From NCBI GenBank assembly GCA_023426545.1, contig JAFAAN010000019.1:1-64000 (forward strand): a stretch of 64,000 nt of DNA, in the 5' to 3' direction. Numbering within the stretch: the stretch's first letter is position 1; every line of letters begins with the position of its first letter. Of this stretch, positions 32,477 to 41,447 are shown in pieces. The DNA is from Pseudomonadota bacterium (GTDB lineage: Bacteria > Myxococcota > Myxococcia > Myxococcales > Myxococcaceae). The notes beneath the pieces were generated by a model, which worked only from the letters and a program-made list of their open reading frames with translations, did no database searches and was not told where the DNA came from. The translations under genes were made by a program, and so were the position numbers.

Positions 32477-33993
32477 GCCGTTCCAAGTCCAAGCGACCCC
32501 GTTCACCCTCCGCTGAGCTCGCAGCTCCTGGCCCGGTCGCCACGGAAGAAGCCCGCGCAGCGCCCACCGCCCCCGAGCCCGAGGCCGCTGCCATGAGCGA
32601 GGGGACATCCTCCCCGGTATCCGAGCCCACCGCCTCCCCGGTCCCCGCGGGCTCACCGGCCCCTCCCGCGTCGGGGAGCGTGCCGTTCAACGCCTTGCGC
32701 GTGTGGCTGGCCGCCTACCGTGTCGAAGTGGTGCTGTTCCTGGTCGCTTTCGTGGTGCTGGCCAGCTTCAGCTCGCAGCGCTTCCTGCGGCAGAGCGCGG
32801 CGCCTCATTTTGTCTACCAGGCCCAGGCCTGGCTGGAGGGCCGGCTGGATGTGGACCCCCAGGTGCTGCCCAACATGGAGGACTGGGCCTGCGTCCGGGT
32901 GGTGAAGGGAGAGAAGGTCCGCTGTGCAGGGCGGCCGCTCCCGACGGACCGCTGGTTCGTGAGCTTCCCGTCCTTCCCCGCCGTGGCGATGCTGCCCTTC
33001 GTCGCGCTGCACGGCTATCAGTTCAATGACACGTCGTTCGGCGTCATTGTCGGCGCGCTGGCGGTGGCGCTCTTCTATTCGCTGCTGCGCTTCCTGACGA
33101 AGGAGGGGGAGACAGCGCGCAACCGCAACGAGAACATCGCGCTGGCGCTCATCCTCGCCTTCGGCACGTTGTTCTTCTATTGCGCCATTCGAGGAGAGGT
33201 CTGGTTCAGCGCCGAGGTCATGGGCGTGGCACTCACCTGCCTCTACGTGCGCAACGCCGTCCGTGCCCATCGTCCGCTGCTCGCGGGTCTGTTCTTCTCC
33301 ATGGCGACGCTCACGCGGACGCCGCTGGTCTTCACAGGGCTGTTCTTCGTCCTGGAAGCGCTTTGTCCCGGTCCGGAGCCCCGGCTGGCGCAGCTCAAGG
33401 CCCTGGCCGGGAACTGGAAGCCCGCCGCCAGGAAGCTGGGGCTGTTCACCCTGGGCGCCGCGCCCCTGGCCGCGCTCGCTGCCGCCTACAACGTCTATCG
33501 CTACGGCCGGTTGAGTGAGTTCGGGCACGCCTACCTCTTCAACAACCGCGTCAATGCGGACATCGATCGCGCGGGGCTCTTCAATTGGGAGTATCTGCCT
33601 CGAAACCTGGAGGCAGCCTTCTTCAAGCTGCCCACGGTGTCCTTGTCGCCGTTGAAGCTCGGCTATGACCCGCATGGCTTGACGCTGCTGCTGACGTTGC
33701 CGCTGCTCGTCTTCCTGCTGGTGCCGAAGGTGCGCCCGCGACTGCACTGGCCGGTGTGGCTCACCGTGGCGGTCTGCGCGCTGCCTGGGCTCTTCTACCA
33801 GAACACCGGCTACATGCAGTTCGGCTTCCGGTTCAGCCTCGACTACACGCCCTACCTCCTGATGCTCTTCGCGTTGGGGGGCTGGTCCCTGCGGAACCGC
33901 GCGGTGCTGGCCGCGGTGACTCTGGGCGTGCTGGTGAACTTCTGGGGCGCCGTCGCCTTCCGCGGCTACACGGAGCTTGTCCGGAATTGGTAG
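32473..33993 (+). CDS. Polytopic membrane protein, possible GT-C-type glycosyltransferase
   Basis: A 506-residue protein whose ATG overlaps the cinA stop. Residues 1-70 are a disordered Pro/Ala/Ser tail on the cytoplasmic side; the remainder has about 10-11 membrane segments (VVLFLVAFVVLASF, GVIVGALAVALFYSLL, ALALILAFGTLFFYCAI and others). A soluble loop after the first segment contains HFVYQAQAWLEGRLDVDP. Loop-1 acidic residues near a first transmembrane helix and the GEVWFSAEVMGVALTCLY region resemble GT-C enzymes of the PMT/ArnT superfamily, but no diagnostic motif is secure. A glycosyl-transfer role is tentative. Confidence 0.75.
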   Translation: MSRSKSKRPRSPSAELAAPGPVATEEARAAPTAPEPEAAAMSEGTSSPVSEPTASPVPAGSPAPPASGSVPFNALRVWLAAYRVEVVLFLVAFVVLASFSSQRFLRQSAAPHFVYQAQAWLEGRLDVDPQVLPNMEDWACVRVVKGEKVRCAGRPLPTDRWFVSFPSFPAVAMLPFVALHGYQFNDTSFGVIVGALAVALFYSLLRFLTKEGETARNRNENIALALILAFGTLFFYCAIRGEVWFSAEVMGVALTCLYVRNAVRAHRPLLAGLFFSMATLTRTPLVFTGLFFVLEALCPGPEPRLAQLKALAGNWKPAARKLGLFTLGAAPLAALAAAYNVYRYGRLSEFGHAYLFNNRVNADIDRAGLFNWEYLPRNLEAAFFKLPTVSLSPLKLGYDPHGLTLLLTLPLLVFLLVPKVRPRLHWPVWLTVAVCALPGLFYQNTGYMQFGFRFSLDYTPYLLMLFALGGWSLRNRAVLAAVTLGVLVNFWGAVAFRGYTELVRNW

Positions 33994-34050
33994 TCGCCTC
34001 GACCTCACGGGCTTGAATCCGCCTGGCCCCACGCGCAGATAAGGGACGTC

Positions 34051-34560
34051 ATGCAACCACCCACCGGTCAGCCTCCTCCTGGCAAGCGCTGGCATACCCG
34101 CGAAGACAGCGGCATCCGCCTCGACGCCGCCCTGCGCTGGTGGCACGACGATGAGCCCATCCTCCATCCCAAAATCATCGAGCTCTTCAACACCTCGCTC
34201 GTCCTGGACGAGACCGGCCGCTACCAGCTCCGCGTCGGCAGCGACTGGTGCTTCATCCAGGTGGACGGCGCGGCGTACGAGGTGCGGACGGTGGATGTCA
34301 CGCCCGACGAGCGGGTGTCCGTGCGGCTGAGTGATCGCACCGCCGAGGCCCTGGAGCCGTCGAGCCTCCACCTGGACGCCGAGGGTGTGCTGTCCTGCCA
34401 TGTGAAGCAGGGGAGAGCCCGGGCGCGCTTCTCCCGCGACGCCCAGTATCAGCTCGGACTGCTTCTGGAAGAAGGTGAGGGAGGAGGGCTCGTCCTGTGT
34501 GCCGGCCAGCGCAAGGTGGGGCTACCCGTCGCGCTGGGCGGCATGGCGTCGTCCTCCTAG
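34051..34560 (+). CDS. DUF1285-family protein
   Basis: A 169-residue soluble protein. RLDAALRWWHDDEPILHPKIIELF followed by DETGRYQLRVGSDWCFIQVDGAAYEV matches the DUF1285 layout (DG.W.heg.pI.r..lv.lF, then dG.Y.L.tp.e...I.VeDaPf). The function of the family is not established. AAGGGA lies 5 nt before the ATG. It ends 1 bp from the convergent recA. Confidence 0.7.
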   Translation: MQPPTGQPPPGKRWHTREDSGIRLDAALRWWHDDEPILHPKIIELFNTSLVLDETGRYQLRVGSDWCFIQVDGAAYEVRTVDVTPDERVSVRLSDRTAEALEPSSLHLDAEGVLSCHVKQGRARARFSRDAQYQLGLLLEEGEGGGLVLCAGQRKVGLPVALGGMASSS

Positions 34561-34561
34561 G

Positions 34562-35590
<1,029 letters not shown>

Positions 35591-35897
35591 TGTGTCTGCC
35601 GCTCCGTCGCCGCCCTGCCTGGGTTGAGTGCTGCGTCCTGCTTGTCGCGTCGAAGTGACGGGCAGGTGCAGCGGGCAAGCAGGTGAGCAACGGCCGTGCC
35701 GCAGGGGTTCCCCTTGAGCGAGCACCCTGGCGCGCGTGAACAGGCGTCCAGATGCGTGGCTGTGCGTCCCGAGCGGTGGAATGTGAGGGGGACGCTCCAG
35801 CAGTCGCATGAGAAGCATGCATGGGAGCCCATGCCAGGCCGCATGACGTCTGGCGCTTTGCGTTGAAGTTGGAAGGGACCGGCATGACCTTCCTCGC
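35591..35897. other. Divergent regulatory region between recA and ndh
   Basis: About 300 bp with repeated CATG words, a perfect dyad (35819-35834) and a 5-codon ORF at its right end. No E. coli-type CTGT-N8-ACAG or Gram-positive LexA box was seen. Confidence 0.5.
35819..35834. promoter_or_regulatory. Dyad GCATGGG-AG-CCCATGC
   Basis: A perfect 7-bp inverted repeat with a 2-bp centre, roughly 65 bp before the ndh start. It is a plausible operator for a dimeric regulator of unknown identity. Confidence 0.45.
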
Positions 35898-35901
35898 GTG
35901 A
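35884..35901 (+). CDS. Possible 5-codon upstream ORF (MTFLA) of ndh
   Basis: ATG at 35884 is preceded at good distance by GGAAGGGA, the only Shine-Dalgarno here. It reads five codons, and its TGA (35899-35901) overlaps the ndh GTG as GTGA. Ribosomes could load here and re-initiate on ndh. Whether it is translated is inference. Confidence 0.4.
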   Translation: MTFLA

Positions 35902-37283
35902 GCCCGAAATCAAAGCGCGAAGATCTGCCTCATGTGGTCGTCGTCGGCGGTGGTTTTGCCGGCCTCCATGCCACCCGCCACCTCTACAAGGCGCCCGTGC
36001 GCATCACGGTGGTGGACCGGCACAACCATCACCTGTTCCAGCCACTGCTCTACCAGGTGGCCACGGCGACGCTCAGTCCCAGTGAGATTGCGGCTCCGCT
36101 CCGGGCCGTGCTCGGCCACCGGAAGGTGGAGGTCGTGCTGGCGGAAGTGACCGGAGTGGATACGGCTGGCAAGCGTGTGCTGCTCGCGGATGGGGAGCTG
36201 AAGTACGACTACCTCGTCATCGCCACGGGAGCCACGCACTCCTACTTCGGCAACGATGCGTGGGCGCAATTCGCCCCCGGGCTGAAGTCCATCGAGGACG
36301 CGGTGGAGATTCGCCGCCGCATCCTCGTGGCCTTCGAGCTGGCGGAGCGTGAGCAGGACCCGGTGCTTCGCCGCGCGCTGCTCAACTTCGTCATCATCGG
36401 CGCGGGCCCCACGGGCGTGGAGTTGGCGGGCTCGCTGGCGGAAATCAGCCGTCACTCGCTTCCCGGGGACTTCCGTCACATCGACCCAAGCGAGGCGCGC
36501 ATCATCCTCATCGAGGGGATGGACCGGGTGCTGCCCGTCTATCCCGAGGACCTGTCGCTCAAGGCCCAGCGCACGCTGGAGAAGCTGGGTGTGGAGGTCC
36601 ACACGGGGGCTCGGGTCACCAACATCAACGAGCAGGGGATCTTCATTGGCGCCGATTTCATCCCGGCGCGGACGGTGCTGTGGGCCGCGGGCGTCGCGGC
36701 CTCGCCCGTGGCGCGCTCCCTCGGCGTCAAGCTCGACCGGGCGGGCCGGGTGCTCGTCACACCCGAGCTGACCGTGCCTGGCTGCGACGACGTCTTCGTC
36801 GTCGGCGACCTGGCGTCGCTCAAGGGCGCGGATGGGAAGCCGGTGCCTGGCCTCGCCCCGGCTGCGATGCAGGAGGGCAAGCACGCCGCCCACAACATCT
36901 GTCTCCGGCTACGGGGAAAGCCCATGGAGCCCTTCTCGTATTGGGACCGAGGCTCGTACGCCGTGATTGGCCGTGGGCACGCGGTGGGGATTGCGTTCCG
37001 GCGATTCAAGCAGTGGGGCTTCGGTGCCTGGATGGCGTGGCTGCTCATCCACATCACCTTCCTCATCGGCTTCCGGAGCCGCCTGGTCGTGCTGCTCGAC
37101 TGGGCCTACTCGTATCTGACGTTTGGCAAATCGGCGCGCATCATCACCGGTCCGACGCCCCGGCTGGACCGGCTGCCGGCATCCCCTGCGCTCCCCGAGG
37201 GCGGTGAGGAGTCGGCGATACCGGAGTCCCGCTTCCAGGCCACGGCTTCGCAAGCAGCGCCGCCGACGCCTGTCCCGCAGTGA
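35898..37283 (+). CDS. ndh: Type II NADH dehydrogenase (NDH-2)
   Basis: A 461-residue membrane-bound flavoprotein that passes electrons from NADH to quinone without pumping protons. The FAD Rossmann motif VVVVGGGFAGLHA is at residues 13-25, the NADH motif FVIIGAGPTGVELAG near residue 168, and DDVFVVGDLA near 300 closes the FAD site. AAMQEGKHAAHNI fits the quinone-site region. The C-terminal FGAWMAWLLIHITFLIGFRSRLVVLLDWAYSY is the amphipathic or membrane anchor. A 45-residue Pro/Ala/Glu tail is extra. The GTG start overlaps a 5-codon ORF. Confidence 0.93.
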   Translation: MSPKSKREDLPHVVVVGGGFAGLHATRHLYKAPVRITVVDRHNHHLFQPLLYQVATATLSPSEIAAPLRAVLGHRKVEVVLAEVTGVDTAGKRVLLADGELKYDYLVIATGATHSYFGNDAWAQFAPGLKSIEDAVEIRRRILVAFELAEREQDPVLRRALLNFVIIGAGPTGVELAGSLAEISRHSLPGDFRHIDPSEARIILIEGMDRVLPVYPEDLSLKAQRTLEKLGVEVHTGARVTNINEQGIFIGADFIPARTVLWAAGVAASPVARSLGVKLDRAGRVLVTPELTVPGCDDVFVVGDLASLKGADGKPVPGLAPAAMQEGKHAAHNICLRLRGKPMEPFSYWDRGSYAVIGRGHAVGIAFRRFKQWGFGAWMAWLLIHITFLIGFRSRLVVLLDWAYSYLTFGKSARIITGPTPRLDRLPASPALPEGGEESAIPESRFQATASQAAPPTPVPQ

Positions 37284-37300
37284 GGTCCATGGCGGGAGCC

Positions 37301-38947
37301 TCAACCGTCGAGGTCCCCCTGGAGCGGGCTGTCCCCCTCCGGGGCCGCGAGGTTGCGCCACGCGGCGTCCTCCCGCTGGCGGCCGGGGAGGGGCCCCTGG
37401 CGTTTACTCGCGGCCCAATCCCGCCGGTCCAGCATCCGGCAGTTGATGGCGAGCTGCATGTCCACGTCCTCGATGCGGCCATGGCCTTCGAGGTCCGCCC
37501 GCGTCAATGCCAGCTTCATGATGCGGTCATGGGCCCTCGCCGACAGCCCGAATCGCTTCACTGCTTGTTGCAGCATGCTCTCGGCGCGCTCGCTCATGAC
37601 ACAGTGCCGCCGCAGCAGGTGCGCGGGGAGCTGCGCGTTGCAGTGGACCCCCGGCTCATCCCGGTAACGGGCGCGCTGGCGCTCGCGCGCGGCCTGGGCG
37701 CGCTCCCGGTAGTACTGGCTGGACGGCTCATGGGGCATTGATTGGGCCATGTGGTGGTACTCCACCGGACGCGTCTGCAGGCTGATGTCGATTCGGTCCA
37801 GCAGAGGTCCACTGACGCGCGTGAGGTAGTCGAAGACGCGCTGCTCGCCGCAGGTGCAGGGGCGGTTCGGGACGTTGTGGTAGCCACATGGGCACGGGTT
37901 CATGGCCGCCACCAGCATGACCCGGCAGGGATAGCTGATGTGCTGGCTGGCCCGTGCCAGGTGGATGACGCCCTCTTCCATGGGCTGGCGCAGCACCTCG
38001 AGCACGTTTCGCCGGAACTCTGGAAGCTCGTCGAGGAACAAAACGCCGTTGTGCGCGAGGGAGAGCTCACCCGGGCGCGCAGAGGGGCCGCCGCCGACGA
38101 GGCCCGCGTCGGAGAGGGTGTGGTGCGGCGCGCGAAAGGGACGCTCGCGCATCAAGGTGTGCCCTTCGCCGAGCAGCCCGAGGACCGAGTAGACCTTCGT
38201 CACTTCGAGGGCCTCGGCGATGGTCATCTCCGGGAGGATTCCGGGCAGCCGCCGGGCCAGCATCGTCTTGCCCGAGCCGGGAGGGCCGGACATCAGGATG
38301 TTGTGTCCGCCAGCCGCTGCGATTTCCAGCGCGAGCTTCAAGTCGGCCTGGCCTCGGACATCGGACATGTCCGGAGCGTGTCCGCGGGATTCGACGGCGC
38401 CCGGGGCATCGTCCCGCGCATAGGGGAGGATGGGGCGCACGCCGGTCAGGTGGTCCACCGCCTCTCGAAGAGTGTGGACGGGATAGACGTGCAGTCCTTC
38501 CACCAGGGAGGCCTCCGCGGCATTGGCCGCGGGCACCATGACGCCCTGGAAACCGCCGCTGTGCGCCGCCACGGCCAGGGGCAGCACGCCCTTGATGGGG
38601 CGAACGGCGCCGTCCAGGGACAGCTCTCCGCCGAAGAGGAGCCGCTCCAGTGGGGCTTCATCCAACAGCCTCGCCGCAGCCAGGACGCCCAGCGCGATGG
38701 GGAGCTCGAAGGTCGCTCCCTCCTTTTTCAGATCCGCGGGCGCCAGATTCACGGTGATGCGCTTCTGCGGCAGCTCGAAGCCCGTGTTCTTCAGCGCCGA
38801 GATGACCCGGACCTTCGATTCCCGGACCGCGCCCTCCGCCTGCCCGACGACGCTGAAGTAGGGCAGGCCGAGCGCCATGTCGACCTCGCACTCCACCACC
38901 ACCACGTCGATGCCCATCAACGCCCCAGACCGCACCTTCGCCAGCAT
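37301..38947 (-). CDS. comM: ComM-like Mg-chelatase-family AAA+ ATPase
   Basis: A 548-residue protein. The N-terminal ChlI-type subdomain (GIDVVVVECEVDMALGLPYFSVVG..., residues 11-130) precedes the AAA+ core with Walker A GPPGSGKT, Walker B VLFLDELPEF and sensor MNPCPCGYHN. The Cys cluster CPCGYHNVPNRPCTCG is typical of the family, and the C-terminal helical lid is complete. ComM is a hexameric helicase that promotes branch migration during natural transformation. The start at 38947 follows GGAGGGCGGG. It converges with ndh, 17 bp away. Confidence 0.92.
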   Translation of the reverse strand: MLAKVRSGALMGIDVVVVECEVDMALGLPYFSVVGQAEGAVRESKVRVISALKNTGFELPQKRITVNLAPADLKKEGATFELPIALGVLAAARLLDEAPLERLLFGGELSLDGAVRPIKGVLPLAVAAHSGGFQGVMVPAANAAEASLVEGLHVYPVHTLREAVDHLTGVRPILPYARDDAPGAVESRGHAPDMSDVRGQADLKLALEIAAAGGHNILMSGPPGSGKTMLARRLPGILPEMTIAEALEVTKVYSVLGLLGEGHTLMRERPFRAPHHTLSDAGLVGGGPSARPGELSLAHNGVLFLDELPEFRRNVLEVLRQPMEEGVIHLARASQHISYPCRVMLVAAMNPCPCGYHNVPNRPCTCGEQRVFDYLTRVSGPLLDRIDISLQTRPVEYHHMAQSMPHEPSSQYYRERAQAARERQRARYRDEPGVHCNAQLPAHLLRRHCVMSERAESMLQQAVKRFGLSARAHDRIMKLALTRADLEGHGRIEDVDMQLAINCRMLDRRDWAASKRQGPLPGRQREDAAWRNLAAPEGDSPLQGDLDG

Positions 38948-39140
38948 GTCCCGCCCTCCGCCGTGTCGCGTGGGCCTGCTCAGCAATGGGTGTACCGAAG
39001 CCCACCCCAGGCGAGGGGTTGGGTGCGCCAATCCCACACGGTGGATGCCCGTCCCGGGCACCAGAAATCAGATTTCAGCAGGGGCGCATTTGTGAAGCAG
39101 GGGCTAGCCAGGGCCCTGAGGAGTCCGGTAGCGTTCCGCC

Positions 39141-39146
39141 TACCTT
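39141..39146 (+). promoter_or_regulatory. -10 hexamer TACCTT for the membrane protein gene
   Basis: TACCTT followed by 10 nt and the ATG at 39157. It chooses that start over the longer open frame. Confidence 0.45.
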
Positions 39147-39156
39147 GGGGGACACG

Positions 39157-39819
39157 ATGGGGGCAAAGGTCGCAGTGGAATCGGGGGACGTGCGTCAGCG
39201 CCGGCAGGTTCGTATTCGCAGGGCGGACATCAAGCGTGGCCAGCGGATGAAGGTGGCCTTCGGAGTGTTCCGCTTCTGCCTCTACGGCATGGTGGGGCTC
39301 AGCTCCGAAATCTTCTTCTACAACCTGGTGCGGGTTGCCCGGCATGTGCCGCTGCTGGAGGCGCTCTTCCGCTTCCAGTGGCGCGTGGATGACCGGCTGG
39401 GGCTCAACGGCATCTGGGATACGCCCGTCGTCACCGCGTACGGGCAGTGCTCGCTGTGGATGTTCGCCATCTACGGCGTGGCGTGCTTCTGCTTCATCGA
39501 GCCGCTGTATCGCTGGATGCTGTACCAGCACACGGCCCTGCGCGCGGCCGTGTATGGGGTGGTCATCCTGCTCTTCGAGGGCTTCATCGGTGTGCTGCTG
39601 GAGCGGCTCACGGGCTTCCGCATCTGGTACTACGCGGATGAAGGCGCCATCCTCTGGCAGATGACCTCGCTCTACATCCTGCCCATCTGGATGGTGACGG
39701 GCCTGCTCGCGGAGTTCATCTACAGGGAGCTGATGGACCCGGACCTCCTGGCGGCCTTGGAGTCCCCGCTGCCTGCCACGCCGGAGGAGACCGAGGCCTC
39801 GTTCCAGTTGATGCGGTAG
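39157..39819 (+). CDS. Polytopic membrane protein of unknown function
   Basis: A 220-residue protein with a short basic cytoplasmic head (RQRRQVRIRRADIKRGQRMK), then about five membrane segments (FRFCLYGMVGLSSEIFFYNL, SLWMFAIYGVACFCFIEP, AVYGVVILLFEGFIGVLLE, ILPIWMVTGLLAEFIY). The Glu residues inside segments (GLSSEIF, LFEGF) vaguely recall the CmpB/DUF1113 permease-like family, without a secure match. No enzymatic motif is present. Its last 100 bp overlap the tail of the DUF2378 gene on the opposite strand. Confidence 0.75.
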   Translation: MGAKVAVESGDVRQRRQVRIRRADIKRGQRMKVAFGVFRFCLYGMVGLSSEIFFYNLVRVARHVPLLEALFRFQWRVDDRLGLNGIWDTPVVTAYGQCSLWMFAIYGVACFCFIEPLYRWMLYQHTALRAAVYGVVILLFEGFIGVLLERLTGFRIWYYADEGAILWQMTSLYILPIWMVTGLLAEFIYRELMDPDLLAALESPLPATPEETEASFQLMR

Positions 39820-40343
39820 GTGCAGGCGTGGCCGTCGTAGCCGGACATCTCGATGGCGATGTCCTGCGCGCCGGCCACGCGCAGCCCTGCGTGGATGATG
39901 CCTTCGGTGAAGGCAGGGTAGGGGCCCACCTCGTTCATCCAAAGCTCGAACTGGCTGGGGCCGAGCTCACGCAGCTTGGATTCGGTGTAGTTGTTGCCGG
40001 CGCGGAAGTTCTGCGTGGCCCGCATCAGCGTCCGCCGAGGGCCCAGGACGCGCAGCAGCGAGAGGACGGCGCGTCCGAGCATCGTCTCGCGGAAGCCCTC
40101 GATATAGGCCTCACCCAGCTTCCAGGTGCCCTGTTCGAGTGGAAGCTGGGGGTAGAGCTCCTCGGCGGTGATGCGGAGGAACGTCATCCAAGCGTCGAAC
40201 GCGTAGGCCGGCCGGAGCTTCTGGTCCACATCGAGCCCGGCCTGGCGCAGCCGCGCCTTGCACTCGGGCGTCAATCGGCCGTGCAAGGCGCGCAGGAACA
40301 GGGCTTCGATGGTCTGCTCGAAAATGAGAAGCTCGTCGGCCAT
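39720..40343 (-). CDS. DUF2378 family protein (Myxococcales-restricted)
   Basis: A 207-residue soluble protein. LLIFEQTIEALFLRALHGRLTPECKARLRQAGLDVDQKLRPAYAFDAW and the late YDGHACTYRINW match the DUF2378 (TIGR02265) family, known only from myxobacteria and present there in many paralogues; the function is unknown. The C-terminal 25 residues (Ser/Gly/Ala-rich) lie in the overlap with the facing gene and are probably unconserved. TAGAGT 9 nt before the ATG gives a leaderless start, and this element plus the ATG are bracketed by a perfect 15-bp inverted repeat. Confidence 0.85.
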   Translation of the reverse strand: MADELLIFEQTIEALFLRALHGRLTPECKARLRQAGLDVDQKLRPAYAFDAWMTFLRITAEELYPQLPLEQGTWKLGEAYIEGFRETMLGRAVLSLLRVLGPRRTLMRATQNFRAGNNYTESKLRELGPSQFELWMNEVGPYPAFTEGIIHAGLRVAGAQDIAIEMSGYDGHACTYRINWNEASVSSGVAGSGDSKAARRSGSISSL

Positions 40344-40373
40344 GAGGAGTGAACTCTAGCCGACGAGCTTCTC
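40326..40373. repeat. Perfect 15-bp inverted repeat around the DUF2378 start
   Basis: GAGAAGCTCGTCGGC (40326-40340) and GCCGACGAGCTTCTC (40359-40373) are exact inverted copies. The 18-bp centre holds the start codon (40341-40343) and the TAGAGT hexamer (40353-40358). One arm codes for residues 2-6, the other lies upstream of the promoter. Confidence 0.85.
40353..40358 (-). promoter_or_regulatory. -10 hexamer TAGAGT for the DUF2378 gene
   Basis: TAGAGT on the minus strand, 9 nt before the ATG at 40343, inside the inverted repeat. Confidence 0.5.
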
Positions 40374-40418
40374 GATGTGAACCGCGTACCCACCTGGAGC
40401 GTAGGCTCCGGGGGACGC

Positions 40419-40910
40419 TCAGGGCTCTGGCGGCGTCGGCGTGTCGACGGAGGTGCCCTGGATGACGGCGTTCTGCGGGAGCTCCGTGGCCATGCCGAGC
40501 ACCTTCGCGCCCGCGGCCTTCGCACCATCCAGCGCGGTGATGAGCCGGCCGTAGTTGGTGGCGTCATCCGCCATGAAGAAGACGACCTTGTCGTCCGCCT
40601 TCTTTGCCGCGAGCATGCGCTTGAGGCGATTCACATAGTCTGCGGGCGAGATCTTCTCCGTGTTGATGGAGTAGCCGCCGTCCTTGTCGAGCTGCACCAC
40701 CAGCTGCTGGTCGTCCGGATCCGGAGGCGTCGGGTCCTGCTCCACCTCGGTGTCGGGCACGCGCACCACGATGTCCTTCTCGAGGAGTGGGGTGACGACC
40801 ATGAAGATGATGAGGAGCACCAACACCACGTCCACCAGCGGCGTGACGTTGATCTCCGAGTTCGGCTGGGCCTGGGGCTTGACCCACTGACGTTGCTTGC
40901 GGCCGGCCAT
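40419..40910 (-). CDS. exbD: ExbD/TolR-family biopolymer transport protein (second copy)
   Basis: A 163-residue inner-membrane protein with one transmembrane helix. INVTPLVDVVLVLLIIFMVVTP (residues 20-41) holds the essential proton-path Asp of the family; the periplasmic part is a TolR-like domain with a Pro-rich extension (PTPPDPDDQQ) and tail. It works with ExbB to drive TonB. Its ATG overlaps the stop of the preceding exbD by one base (TAATG), so the two ExbD proteins are coupled and may form a heterodimer. Confidence 0.92.
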   Translation of the reverse strand: MAGRKQRQWVKPQAQPNSEINVTPLVDVVLVLLIIFMVVTPLLEKDIVVRVPDTEVEQDPTPPDPDDQQLVVQLDKDGGYSINTEKISPADYVNRLKRMLAAKKADDKVVFFMADDATNYGRLITALDGAKAAGAKVLGMATELPQNAVIQGTSVDTPTPPEP

Positions 40911-41323
40911 TACTTCTTCTCCTCGACGCCGAGGGAGATCTGCTTCGCCTTCGACTTGCGAGCGACGTCCAGCACCTTGCGCACATCGCCGACGCTGAGC
41001 GCGTTGTCACCCTTGAGCAGGATCTTCTTGCCCGGATTCTTCACCATCTCCTCGGTGAGCTTCTCCTGGAGCCCCTGCTCATCCACTTGGTCGTTCTCCA
41101 CGAACACCTTCTTGTCCGGGGTGATGGAGAGGATGACCGGATCGGAATCCGTCTTTCCTTCCTTCTCGATTTCGGTGGCCTTCGGGAGCTCCACGGACTT
41201 GCCACGCTGGAGCATCGGGGTGACGACCATGAAGATGATGAGGAGTACCAGCACCACGTCGACCAGCGGCGTGACGTTGATGTCGCTCTTGACGCCCCCT
41301 TTGGGGCCTGCTGACATTCCCAT
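40910..41323 (-). CDS. exbD: ExbD/TolR-family biopolymer transport protein (first copy)
   Basis: A 137-residue protein. SDINVTPLVDVVLVLLIIFMVVTP is nearly identical to the transmembrane segment of the second copy, while the periplasmic domain differs (DSDPVILSITPDKKVFVENDQVDE...). It ends KISLGVEEKK-like with a basic/acidic tail. It is the third gene in tonB-exbB-exbD-exbD. A 124-bp gap with a stable hairpin separates it from exbB. An in-frame Met two codons later is an alternative start. Confidence 0.92.
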   Translation of the reverse strand: MGMSAGPKGGVKSDINVTPLVDVVLVLLIIFMVVTPMLQRGKSVELPKATEIEKEGKTDSDPVILSITPDKKVFVENDQVDEQGLQEKLTEEMVKNPGKKILLKGDNALSVGDVRKVLDVARKSKAKQISLGVEEKK

Positions 41324-41367
41324 GTCTTTACCTGTTTCCTGGTATGGAGGTGCCCGCCTTCACGGAG

Positions 41368-41399
41368 CGTCTCCAGCCCCCGAAGAAGAGCTGGAGACG
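41368..41399 (-). promoter_or_regulatory. Intercistronic hairpin between exbB and exbD
   Basis: CGTCTCCAG (41368-41376) and CTGGAGACG (41391-41399) make a perfect 9-bp stem with a 14-nt loop in the only long gap of the operon. It may protect mRNA ends or attenuate downstream transcription. There is no T run. Confidence 0.5.
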
Positions 41400-41447
41400 T
41401 GCACACGGGAAGGGCATCGGGTCGTCCCCGTCCTCGCCCGTGACGGC

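Noticed and set aside
35591..35883. SOS (LexA) box upstream of recA
   Set aside because: Neither CTGT-N8-ACAG nor a GAAC-N4-GTTC type site was found by eye; the dyad at 35819 does not fit either.
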